A DNA stretch of 23,613 bases, taken from Sulfurovum sp. (GTDB lineage: Bacteria > Campylobacterota > Campylobacteria > Campylobacterales > Sulfurovaceae). Both the position numbers and the translations under genes were made by a program. Every line of letters starts with the position of its first letter. Position 1 is the stretch's first letter. The notes under the pieces are model-generated. The model was given only the letters and a program-made list of their open reading frames with translations. It did no database searches and was not told where the DNA came from. Positions 6,232-13,759 of this stretch are shown piece by piece. The stretch lies in assembly GCA_016744875.1 (NCBI GenBank), contig JADGDL010000033.1, positions 1-23,613 of the forward strand, in the 5' to 3' direction.

Positions 6232-9200
6232 ATGACAAAATCAATGAATGACACACACGATAAAACATTTATCGAAGGCAGAAGAAGCTTTCTTAAAGGA
6301 ACAGCTTACTCTGTAGCTGGTGCAACACTTGCTGCAGGCGTATTTAAAACTGTTGTTGAAACACCGGCAATGGCTGAAACTAAGTTTACAGCAACACCAA
6401 AAACACTTGCATTCTATCCACCTCTTGAAGAGTGGGATAGCTTTAGAGAATTAGATGGTGATGATTGGAAAAGAGGGGGTACATCAAGAAATGGTGTACA
6501 GAGCGAAAGTAACCCAGATGGTATTAAAGCTACTGAGTATATGCTTGTGCCTACTTCATGTTCAAACTGTGAAGCTTCATGTGGTCTGACTGCATGGGTT
6601 GACCTTTCTACTTACAAAGCAGGTGGAAAACTTGCAGTACATAAATACATGGGTAACCCGCTTCACTCAGGTTCTCGTGGTAGAAACTGTGCAAAAGGTT
6701 ATGCAACGCAATCACAAATGTACGATCCAGATAGAATCCCTTTCCCACTTATGAGAGCTCCAGGTTCTAAAAGAGGTGAAGGTAAATGGGTAAGAACTAC
6801 GTGGGATGAGGCAATGGCGAAGATCGGTAAGAAAATGCACGATACGCTTAAAGTAGGTGATGAGATCTCTAAAAAGTCTATCATGTATCACGTCGGTCGT
6901 CCAAACGAAAATGGTTTTGGTCACCGTGTTCCTCACTCAATGGGTCTTGACGGGTATGATTCACATACAAACATCTGTTCTGCAGGTGCAAGACAAGGAA
7001 CAATTCAGTGGAGTAACGATGATAGAAACTCTCCGGATTGGTCTAATGCAAAATTGATTTTCCTTCAGTCTTCACACGCAGCAGATGCGGGTCACTACTT
7101 CCAACAGGCAGCGGGTCGTATCGCTGAAGCACGTAAAAAAGGTGCTAAGATGGTTGTTATGGATCCAAGACTCTCTAACTCTGCTGGTATGGCAGATCTA
7201 TGGGTACCATGTTGGCCAGGAACAGAGACTGCACTTTATCTCTACCTCGCAAACAGAATCCTCAATGAAAAAGGGATCAATGGTGAAGATCTTGTAAACC
7301 ATAACTTCGTGAAGAACTGGGTAAACTGGGATCATCTCATGAAAGACAGAGATTACTTAAATGTATTACTTGAAAAAGGTTATATCAAGTCAATCCCTGA
7401 AGGTAATTCGTATGAAGAGTTCATTACTATGATCTCTGAAATGTATTCTCCTTATACACTTGACTTTGTAGCAGAAGAGTGTCGTATCGAAAAGCGTATC
7501 GTAGAGAAACTTTATGATATGTTCATCGATGCTGGTGCTAGAGTAGCAACATACATTTGGAGAGCAGGACCAATAGGTCACAAAGGTGGATGGATGATCG
7601 CTAGATCAGCCTTCTTACCATTTGTTCTTCGTGGTGCAATGGCTGGTGATAAAGGTGGAGTTGGACTTCACCACTGGCATGTTATCTCAGTAAACGGTAA
7701 AGGTGATGCAGCTGCGCAAGCAGGAGCTAGACCTCCTAAAGTAGATGTTTGGAATGAGATCGCTTGGCCACCTGAGTATCCATTGAGTTCTTACGAAATG
7801 TCACACATCATGCCTCACCTTCTTATGGATGATGAGTGGAGAGCTAAATGGAACAGCAAAGGACTAAAAGTACCTGAAAAACTGGCTGTATGGATCCCTC
7901 GTATGTATAACCCTGTATGGATCAACCCGGACGGATTTAGATGGATTGAAGCACTAAAAAGAGAAGATAAGATCGAAATGTCATTTAACCTTTCACCAAC
8001 TTGGTCTGAGACGAACTGGTATTGTGACTTTATCTTGCCTGTTGGACTTGCCGGTGAAAGACATGACCAACACTCTGAAGCTACTGAGCCAAAAAGATGG
8101 TTGTCTTTCCGTAACCCTGCACTTAGAGTTGCGCTAGAAAAAATGGGTTGGAAGCCAAAAGATCCAACAAGAGCTACACTTGAAGCACATATCAAAGCCG
8201 GTCTTGGTGAAGTATGGGAAGAAGTAGAGTTCTGGGCAAACATTATGGTACATCACGTAGATCCAGATGGATCTTTAGGTGTTAGAAAGTACTGGGCTTC
8301 AAAAGAAGATCCAACAAGAGCAGTAACGATCCCAGAGTGGTATCAAGCAGCATTTGACAAGCTTCCTAATCTTAGAAAAGCAGCAAAAGCAGCATACCCT
8401 GACTCTAAGTATCCTAACTACGAGATGATGAGAGATCAAGGTACATGGCTTGAAGAAGCAAATATTTATAAGCCTCAAGAGAGACCACTTAAGAGAGAGG
8501 GAGATAAATATATCTCTCACGGTCATGAGTATTCTAAAGAGCAAGTTAGAAAAGATGATTTTGGTATTATTATGGCTATGGATGATCATGGTAAAGAGAA
8601 AGCGATCGGTGTTGAAGTAGATGGAGAACTTGTACAAGGTTTCCATACATTGACTAAGAAACTAGACTTCTATTGTGAGTGGTTTAAAGAGTGGAAATGG
8701 CCAGAATATGCTATACCTATCTACCCGACTAACAAAGAAGATAGAGTTAAAATGACGCATGTTGTTTCTCAGGTACACCATGACTTTATGCAAAAAGATA
8801 ATGAGTTTGCATTGAATACAGTATTTAGATTGCCATACATGATCCATACGCGTTCAATGAACTCTAAGCACCTTATGGAAATTTCTCAGAATCATAACCC
8901 GATCTGGATCAATACAGAAGATGCAAAAAGAATGAATATTGAGCGTGGTGACCCGATCAAAGTAACGATCTCAGATACAGTTTCTGGTCTTGAGTCTGGT
9001 TACTTCATTGCAATGGCTGTACCAACAGAAGCTACTATGCCAGGTGTACTTGCTAACTCTCACCATGCTGGTAGATGGAAGCTTAAAAATGCTGTAGATA
9101 TCCCAGGTTTTGAGCATAAACTAGGAGTTATGGGTCTTGGTGCACCACTGTATGAAATGACTATGGATGGTAAAACCGGTACAATGAAACCTGTACAAGG

Positions 9201-9567
9201 TATTACTGATGGAATGAATGAAAATAAAGACTCATGGCAGTTTAAAGAGTACAATAAAGACCTTGACAACATTTGGTGGGATGGTCTTTCAGGTTCTTGG
9301 CAAAATGCTGTAGCACCTTCACATCCAGACCCTATTGCTGGTAACCATGCATGGCACCAGAAAGTTGCTATCGAACCTGCAGGTAAAGATGACCAGATCG
9401 GTGATATCTACGTGAACTACGATAACAATATGAAAGTGTACCAAGCATGGAGAGATGACCTCACACGTCCTCTTGATGAAACGGATACACTTAGACGTCC
9501 TCAACACATTAAGCGTCCTGCTGTGCCTTTGTCTGACAAAGCATATGCAGTAAAACTTACAAAATAA
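6232..9567 (+). CDS. Tat-exported molybdopterin oxidoreductase catalytic subunit, PSR/PHS (CISM) superfamily
   Basis: A 1111-residue bis-molybdopterin-guanine-dinucleotide enzyme. It has a Tat signal, GRRSFLKG at 16-23, then a hydrophobic stretch and a likely cut after AMA (residue 48). The FS0 [4Fe-4S] motif is C110-x2-C113-x3-C117 with C153 in RNCAKGYA. HTNICSAGARQ places Cys249 where PSR/ArrA-type enzymes carry the Mo ligand. MDPRLSNSAGMADLWVP (about 305-321) is a cofactor-binding segment, and the C-terminal cap contains a second cofactor-binding domain. It is much longer than PsrA (about 760) and longer than typical ArrA or SoeA. The substrate is undetermined: polysulfide or sulfur, tetrathionate, sulfite oxidation and arsenic oxyanions are all compatible. 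AAGGAG at 6221-6226 sets the start. Codon use is richer in ATC/AAC/TTC than in neighbouring genes, suggesting high expression. Confidence 0.9.
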   Translation: MTKSMNDTHDKTFIEGRRSFLKGTAYSVAGATLAAGVFKTVVETPAMAETKFTATPKTLAFYPPLEEWDSFRELDGDDWKRGGTSRNGVQSESNPDGIKATEYMLVPTSCSNCEASCGLTAWVDLSTYKAGGKLAVHKYMGNPLHSGSRGRNCAKGYATQSQMYDPDRIPFPLMRAPGSKRGEGKWVRTTWDEAMAKIGKKMHDTLKVGDEISKKSIMYHVGRPNENGFGHRVPHSMGLDGYDSHTNICSAGARQGTIQWSNDDRNSPDWSNAKLIFLQSSHAADAGHYFQQAAGRIAEARKKGAKMVVMDPRLSNSAGMADLWVPCWPGTETALYLYLANRILNEKGINGEDLVNHNFVKNWVNWDHLMKDRDYLNVLLEKGYIKSIPEGNSYEEFITMISEMYSPYTLDFVAEECRIEKRIVEKLYDMFIDAGARVATYIWRAGPIGHKGGWMIARSAFLPFVLRGAMAGDKGGVGLHHWHVISVNGKGDAAAQAGARPPKVDVWNEIAWPPEYPLSSYEMSHIMPHLLMDDEWRAKWNSKGLKVPEKLAVWIPRMYNPVWINPDGFRWIEALKREDKIEMSFNLSPTWSETNWYCDFILPVGLAGERHDQHSEATEPKRWLSFRNPALRVALEKMGWKPKDPTRATLEAHIKAGLGEVWEEVEFWANIMVHHVDPDGSLGVRKYWASKEDPTRAVTIPEWYQAAFDKLPNLRKAAKAAYPDSKYPNYEMMRDQGTWLEEANIYKPQERPLKREGDKYISHGHEYSKEQVRKDDFGIIMAMDDHGKEKAIGVEVDGELVQGFHTLTKKLDFYCEWFKEWKWPEYAIPIYPTNKEDRVKMTHVVSQVHHDFMQKDNEFALNTVFRLPYMIHTRSMNSKHLMEISQNHNPIWINTEDAKRMNIERGDPIKVTISDTVSGLESGYFIAMAVPTEATMPGVLANSHHAGRWKLKNAVDIPGFEHKLGVMGLGAPLYEMTMDGKTGTMKPVQGITDGMNENKDSWQFKEYNKDLDNIWWDGLSGSWQNAVAPSHPDPIAGNHAWHQKVAIEPAGKDDQIGDIYVNYDNNMKVYQAWRDDLTRPLDETDTLRRPQHIKRPAVPLSDKAYAVKLTK

Positions 9568-9604
9568 TTGTAAGTCAACTCTGTTCCCGTCTAATGACGG
9601 GAAC
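9556..9604 (+). other. Two consecutive mRNA hairpins at the end of the catalytic-subunit gene
   Basis: The first stem is CTTACAA/TTGTAAG (9556-9562 with 9568-9574), which encloses the stop codon in its loop. The second is a perfect 9-bp GC-rich stem, GTTCCCGTC/GACGGGAAC (9583-9591 with 9596-9604), with loop TAAT. No U-run follows, so it is not a canonical intrinsic terminator. It could be a 3'-end stabiliser or processing point that lowers expression of the downstream chaperone genes relative to the structural subunits, or a Rho-independent end with a poor tail. Confidence 0.6.
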
Positions 9605-9659
9605 GCAGATAACTACACCATACAATTTCCCAGATAACTAATTTTCTTAAGCCTTATTT

Positions 9660-9690
9660 ATCTCGAAAGTGGTATAGTGCCAAATATTTA
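9660..9690 (+). promoter_or_regulatory. Possible internal promoter for the torD-like gene
   Basis: TATAGT at 9673-9678 lies 32 bases before the ATG at 9710, in the 142-base gap after the hairpins. No -35 box is clear and the upstream sequence is not strongly T-rich. It could let the chaperone and accessory genes be transcribed separately from the structural genes. Confidence 0.3.
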
Positions 9691-9709
9691 AAATGAAAGA
9701 ACAGTACAC

Positions 9710-10357
9710 ATGGAAGAATTAGAAATAGAATTAAAAAACCGTATAGCTATATATGGATTGATCTCAAGACTTATGTTAGTTGAAGTGGATGAAACATTTT
9801 TAGATACGATAGAAAATGATGAAGATCTCCTCTCACTTTTCCCTAATTATAAAGCATGGGATAAACGTCAAACACTTTCACGTAAAGAACTTGTAGATGA
9901 ATATTATAATGTAGATTTTACCAACCTCTTTTTAATGCACCTTGTGCCCTATGAGAGTTTTTATACCAGAGATGATCAGATGATTGAGAGTGGAGGAGAC
10001 AACCCTGTACTAGATCTTTATAATGAACTTGACTTTACAGTAGAGTTAGATAAAGCAAGGGTAGTAAGTCCAGATCACATTGGTGTTGAATTAGAATTTA
10101 TGTATATGCTAAGTGTCGCTACATTAAATGCACTTCAGGCAGATGACAAAGACTCTTTATGTGAATTGTTTCAAGTGCAACGTGCATTTTTAAAAGAACA
10201 TCTTTTAGAGTGGACACCACTTTTTCTGATTAATGCTAAACGTGAATCACGCACACCGCTTTATCATGATGGTACTGAACTTACTTTAGAGTTCTTGCTT
10301 TCAGATTTTGAGTATGTAACAGGTCAATTGTCTGATTACTGTGGGAATCCTGTTTAA
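9710..10357 (+). CDS. TorD/DmsD/NarJ-family molybdoenzyme maturation chaperone
   Basis: This 215-residue, all-helical cytoplasmic protein has the family core FTNLFLMHLVPYESFY (about 70-85, the LF..P..E..Y motif) and PDHIGVELEFMYML (about 121-134, the D-H-I-x-x-E-L motif). The family binds the Tat signal of its cognate molybdoenzyme and holds it until cofactor insertion, so the partner is almost certainly the 1111-residue subunit upstream. It starts after a hairpin-containing gap and is followed two bases later by the ferredoxin-like gene. The ribosome site is weak (GAAAGAA), consistent with low chaperone demand. Confidence 0.85.
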   Translation: MEELEIELKNRIAIYGLISRLMLVEVDETFLDTIENDEDLLSLFPNYKAWDKRQTLSRKELVDEYYNVDFTNLFLMHLVPYESFYTRDDQMIESGGDNPVLDLYNELDFTVELDKARVVSPDHIGVELEFMYMLSVATLNALQADDKDSLCELFQVQRAFLKEHLLEWTPLFLINAKRESRTPLYHDGTELTLEFLLSDFEYVTGQLSDYCGNPV

Positions 10358-10359
10358 AA

Positions 10360-11481
10360 ATGGGTTTACATTTTAACCTCTCTGCTTGTGTAAGAGCAAC
10401 GTCAAAGTTCTCCGAATGTACGAAGTGTGTAGATGCCTGTCCTGAATCTATACAGTTACTGGAAAACTTACCCTCTTTTGCCAACAAAACAGGGGTAGAA
10501 GCAGCAGCATGTATTGGTGTTTGTCCCACAGAAGCATTTTCACTGTCTGAGTTTTCTACAACAGAATTTTTCTTTAATTTCTTAGACTCAAAGATCAGAC
10601 TTATCTCACCGAAGATAAATGTTCCATGTATCTCTGTCCTGAGTATAGAACACCTTATCTCTTTGGCATTGGCAAGTGATGAAATTATCACTTTGGATAT
10701 GAGTTCTTATGATGAAGAGAGTATTCTCTATGAACAGATAGAAGCACGTATAGAAGAAGCAAATTTTGTACTTTCGTCTTTTTCAGACAAACAACTTGAA
10801 ACAAATATGGAAAAAGTTGTAAGAGATAATAAACAAGACAGTGAAGAAGATGGTGAAGTCTCTTCAAGACGCTCTTTTTTAGGAAATGCATCACTTAAAG
10901 GTGTAGTGAAACATAAAATGACCTTTGATGAGGCGGTAGAAGCAGATGAGTTAAAAGCATTTCAACTCGATACGATAACCATCGCCAAAATTAAAGAGAA
11001 AAATCTTCCTGATAAACGTAAGATACTTTTTACAACACTTAAGCACGTTGGTGTCCCAGATGCTTTTGATGTCTTGGCACAAGAAGATGTTTCTTTTGTC
11101 TCTCAAAAGTATGTAGATGACAACTGTACAAACTGTCAAATATGTTACCGTATTTGTCCTACAGGCGCACTCTCATCAAATGGTAAGTTTTCACTTATCA
11201 ATTTTGATTCTATGCTTTGTGTAAAGTGTCATCTCTGTCATGATGTTTGTGAACCTGATGCGATACATCTACAGAGTGGATTTGAACTGAAAGAGTTTTT
11301 TGAACCAACACAACGAACACTGGCAACTTTTAACATTAAGAGATGTAATGAGTGTGGTAGTAACTTCACCTATACTGGTGGAGAACAAGCCTGTCCACGT
11401 TGTATGGTTGAAGAAGAAGAAGCAATGTTCTTGCACGCGAATGCTTTGGCAATGAAAGCACAAAAAAGTGAGGAGAGTTAA
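10360..11481 (+). CDS. Multi-cluster ferredoxin-like accessory protein with zinc-ribbon-like C-terminus
   Basis: A 373-residue cytoplasmic-looking protein with three cysteine regions. N-terminal: C10, C20-x2-C23-x3-C27P and C51-x3-C55P, giving one complete and one incomplete cluster set. Central to C-terminal: two full [4Fe-4S] sets, C256/C259/C262/C266P and C287/C290/C293/C297E. The tail has C329-x2-C332 ... C345-x2-C348, like a zinc ribbon or rubredoxin knuckle, then an acidic end. Between them lies a linker of about 190 residues holding SSRRSFLGNASLKG (168-181), which mimics a Tat twin-arginine motif but has no hydrophobic helix after it. It sits between torD-like and two small genes. It may donate electrons to, or help assemble, the molybdoenzyme. 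I cannot assign a characterised name. Confidence 0.75.
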   Translation: MGLHFNLSACVRATSKFSECTKCVDACPESIQLLENLPSFANKTGVEAAACIGVCPTEAFSLSEFSTTEFFFNFLDSKIRLISPKINVPCISVLSIEHLISLALASDEIITLDMSSYDEESILYEQIEARIEEANFVLSSFSDKQLETNMEKVVRDNKQDSEEDGEVSSRRSFLGNASLKGVVKHKMTFDEAVEADELKAFQLDTITIAKIKEKNLPDKRKILFTTLKHVGVPDAFDVLAQEDVSFVSQKYVDDNCTNCQICYRICPTGALSSNGKFSLINFDSMLCVKCHLCHDVCEPDAIHLQSGFELKEFFEPTQRTLATFNIKRCNECGSNFTYTGGEQACPRCMVEEEEAMFLHANALAMKAQKSEES

Positions 11482-11954
11482 TGCAACCACACGAAATAAA
11501 ACCTGATACTAAATTATGTACCATTTTAGGGCATAATGCCCAGACAGGGTATATGAGAAAGTATTTTAATAAGATCATGAAAGACAATGGTTTGAATGCC
11601 ACAGCAATAGCACTTAATATTACAGATGAAAACTTTGATTTTACTATGAGTAATGTAGGAGAATCAAGGGTTGACATGATGATGATAGAGCGTGAATTTT
11701 CTGACAAAGCTGTACAGTATTGTGAAAGTTTAAATGATTGTGCAAAAGAACATGGGCGTATAGATTTTGTAGAAGTAAAAGATGGGAAAGTGTATGGTTA
11801 TTGTTTAGATGATGAAGCCAAAGCACTTTTTGAGAAGGCTGAGTTTTTAGATGATCAGATCATTTTTGTAGCAAAAATGATGGTACTTGCGAACCGATGG
11901 TTTGAAGCGAAGATAGATATAGATGAAATACCAATGTTGATAGGAGATAAATAA
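11481..11954 (+). CDS. Shikimate-dehydrogenase-like substrate-binding domain protein without the NAD(P) domain
   Basis: I do not know a name for this 157-residue protein, but its order of segments follows AroE. TKLCTILGHN (10-19) corresponds to the first strand and loop. A helix and NATAIALNI follow, then VDMMMIEREF (64-73) where AroE has its NVT-P-K strand. GRIDFVEVKDGKVYGYCLDD (92-111) aligns with the AroE GAVNT...DGxxxGxNTDG region. The end, KMMVLANRWFEAKIDIDEIPMLI (132-154), resembles the AroE C-terminal helix that packs on the substrate domain. The roughly 130-residue Rossmann domain between these parts is absent. The SxS and catalytic Lys motifs are lost, so it is not a dehydrogenase. 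Its ATG overlaps the previous stop by one base (AGGAGAG at 11471-11477), so it is part of the molybdoenzyme accessory run. Confidence 0.55.
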   Translation: MQPHEIKPDTKLCTILGHNAQTGYMRKYFNKIMKDNGLNATAIALNITDENFDFTMSNVGESRVDMMMIEREFSDKAVQYCESLNDCAKEHGRIDFVEVKDGKVYGYCLDDEAKALFEKAEFLDDQIIFVAKMMVLANRWFEAKIDIDEIPMLIGDK

Positions 11955-11955
11955 T

Positions 11956-12420
11956 ATGAAAGATTTAAGAAAAGATTTTGATAATTTTGCAGAGCAGAAT
12001 TTTAATGGAAACCCTGCATTCTGCCCAGACGGACAGTGTGCTTCAGATGAAGAGGTAGATCTTCAGGATTATCCTTCCTATACAGAAGCCCTTTATGCAA
12101 AACTGATAGCGCCACATGTAAGTGGTATTTATATTTCTCGTTGGGATATCAAAGAGATCGCTTTGGCAGCGGGAGATTCTATGGCGATCCACCCACGTAA
12201 ACGTATGTTTGAGTTACTTATGAAATATACAACCAGCAGAGAAAATATGGGAAAAGTGCTTGATGCACTTGAATCCCATATGGAAGATAAGATCAAGATC
12301 TATACCGAGCTTATGACAGACTTTCCGGCATCAAAAGAGATCTTTCAACCAAAGATAGACAAGGCGAGAAAAACAATGAAGTTGTTTCCTCAAATTCTTG
12401 AAGAGTATTTTGCAGAGTAA
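11956..12420 (+). CDS. Small helical protein of unknown function in the molybdoenzyme operon
   Basis: I do not recognise this 154-residue protein. A short N-terminal part carries a Cys pair in FCPDGQC (Cys23, Cys28) followed by an acidic stretch. Residues about 40-150 look all-helical, with conserved-looking SGIYISRWDIKEIALAAG (about 56-73), an RKRMFELLMKY helix and a Lys/Glu-rich C-terminal helix ending EEYFAE. There is no signal peptide or membrane segment. It begins one base after the AroE-like gene's stop and is the last gene of the run before the malic-enzyme promoter. It may be a chaperone or adaptor for the molybdoenzyme, judged only from position and from a general resemblance to small helical maturation proteins. 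Confidence 0.7.
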   Translation: MKDLRKDFDNFAEQNFNGNPAFCPDGQCASDEEVDLQDYPSYTEALYAKLIAPHVSGIYISRWDIKEIALAAGDSMAIHPRKRMFELLMKYTTSRENMGKVLDALESHMEDKIKIYTELMTDFPASKEIFQPKIDKARKTMKLFPQILEEYFAE

Positions 12421-12435
12421 TTTATTTATCTATTT

Positions 12436-12470
12436 TGCAGTATAATGTCTTTATATTATTATTATAAGGT
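12436..12470 (+). promoter_or_regulatory. Promoter and ribosome site of the malic-enzyme gene
   Basis: A perfect TATAAT at 12441-12446 follows the TATTTTGCAG spacer, 30 bases before the ATG at 12476. It is T-rich upstream, as in Campylobacterota promoters. AAGG at 12466-12469 is the ribosome site. This separates the malic-enzyme unit from the molybdoenzyme run. Confidence 0.6.
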
Positions 12471-12475
12471 AAATT

Positions 12476-13756
12476 ATGTCAGAAATCACTAAAGATGAAG
12501 CCCTCAATTATCATAAACAAGGAAAAATAGGTATAGACCTTACAAAGCCTTGTACTTCTCAAGATGAACTATCATTAGCGTATACTCCAGGGGTTGCTAT
12601 CCCTTGTCTTGAAATAGCAAAAGATGAAAATCTTTCTTTTGAATATACAAATCGTTCCAACCTTGTAGCCGTTATTTCTGACGGTACAGCTGTATTAGGT
12701 CTAGGGGATATCGGTCCTCATGCATCTAAGCCTGTGATGGAGGGGAAATCTGTTCTTTTTAAAAAATTTGCGAATGTTGATGCTTTTGATATTGAGATTG
12801 ATGTTCATACCGTTGAAGAGATAGTGGCAACGTGTAAAGCCATAGCACCTACTTTTGGTGGTATCAATCTTGAAGATATTTCAGCTCCAAGATGTTTTGA
12901 AATAGAACGTATTCTTAAAGAAGAATTGGATATCCCTGTTTTTCATGATGATCAACACGGTACAGCCATTATTACAACTGCGGGATTAATAAATGTTCTT
13001 GACCTTACAGGTAAAAAAGTAGAGGAAATAAAGATAGTAGTGAATGGTGCTGGTGCAGCAGGTATCTCTTGTGCAAAGATGTATAAAGCTCTTGGGGTAA
13101 AACATATTATTATGTGTGACTCTAAAGGGGTTATCTCAACAGATAGAGAAGATATAAATAAATATAAAGCAGAATTTGCCATTGAGACAGAAGCAAAAAC
13201 ACTAGACGATGCCATTGAAGGTGCAGATATGTTTTTAGGTTTGAGTGCAGCAGGTGCCTTAACTAAAGAAATGGTTTCAAAAATGGCTGCGGAACCTGTT
13301 ATTTTTGCCTTGGCCAATCCTGTACCTGAAATACTCCCAGAAGAGGTACGAGAGGTAAGAGATGATGCAATTATTGCTACAGGACGTTCTGACTTTCCTA
13401 ATCAGGCAAACAATGTGCTGGGCTTCCCTTTTATTTTTAGAGGAGCATTGGATGTACGTGCCAAAAAAATCACTGAGGGGATGAAAATGGCAGCCGCTGA
13501 GGCTTTAGCCACTTTAGCCAAAGAGCCTGTACCTTACTATGTAAAAGCTGCATACCATAATAATGATATTGTGTATGGGAAAGAACATATCATTCCTTTG
13601 CCTTTTAATAAAGAAGCATTGATATGGGTTGCACACGCTGTAGCTAAAAGTGCTTTTGAAGAGGGTGTAGCACGTGTCGATAACTTTGATGAAAAGCTCT
13701 ATAAAGAGCATTTAAGATCTCTTATCTACAAGGTGAAGAGTGCTGAGGAAAAATAA
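12476..13756 (+). CDS. Malic enzyme (malate to pyruvate + CO2), short form
   Basis: At 426 residues this is the short bacterial malic enzyme without a phosphotransacetylase domain. Motifs in order: AYTPGVA with the catalytic Tyr36, TNRSNLVAVISDGTAVLGLGDIG (58-80), MEGKSVLFK with catalytic Lys91, GGINLEDI (128-135), FHDDQHGTA (156-164), and the dinucleotide-binding NGAGAAG (190-196). It would oxidatively decarboxylate malate to pyruvate, or run in reverse, for carbon balancing around the TCA or reductive TCA cycle. NAD versus NADP preference cannot be decided from these motifs. It is cytoplasmic, has its own promoter, and is followed after three bases by the DUF2868 gene. Confidence 0.93.
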   Translation: MSEITKDEALNYHKQGKIGIDLTKPCTSQDELSLAYTPGVAIPCLEIAKDENLSFEYTNRSNLVAVISDGTAVLGLGDIGPHASKPVMEGKSVLFKKFANVDAFDIEIDVHTVEEIVATCKAIAPTFGGINLEDISAPRCFEIERILKEELDIPVFHDDQHGTAIITTAGLINVLDLTGKKVEEIKIVVNGAGAAGISCAKMYKALGVKHIIMCDSKGVISTDREDINKYKAEFAIETEAKTLDDAIEGADMFLGLSAAGALTKEMVSKMAAEPVIFALANPVPEILPEEVREVRDDAIIATGRSDFPNQANNVLGFPFIFRGALDVRAKKITEGMKMAAAEALATLAKEPVPYYVKAAYHNNDIVYGKEHIIPLPFNKEALIWVAHAVAKSAFEEGVARVDNFDEKLYKEHLRSLIYKVKSAEEK

Positions 13757-13759
13757 TAG

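Noticed and set aside
7815..8243. Long antisense reading frames inside the catalytic-subunit gene and other genes
   Set aside because: They have no family features or ribosome sites and lie fully opposite well-supported genes, so they are frame shadows.
10867..10910. Twin-arginine motif as a real Tat signal inside the 373-aa ferredoxin-like protein
   Set aside because: It lies at residue 170 with no hydrophobic helix after it and no plausible internal start, so export through it is not supported. It is kept only as a curiosity.
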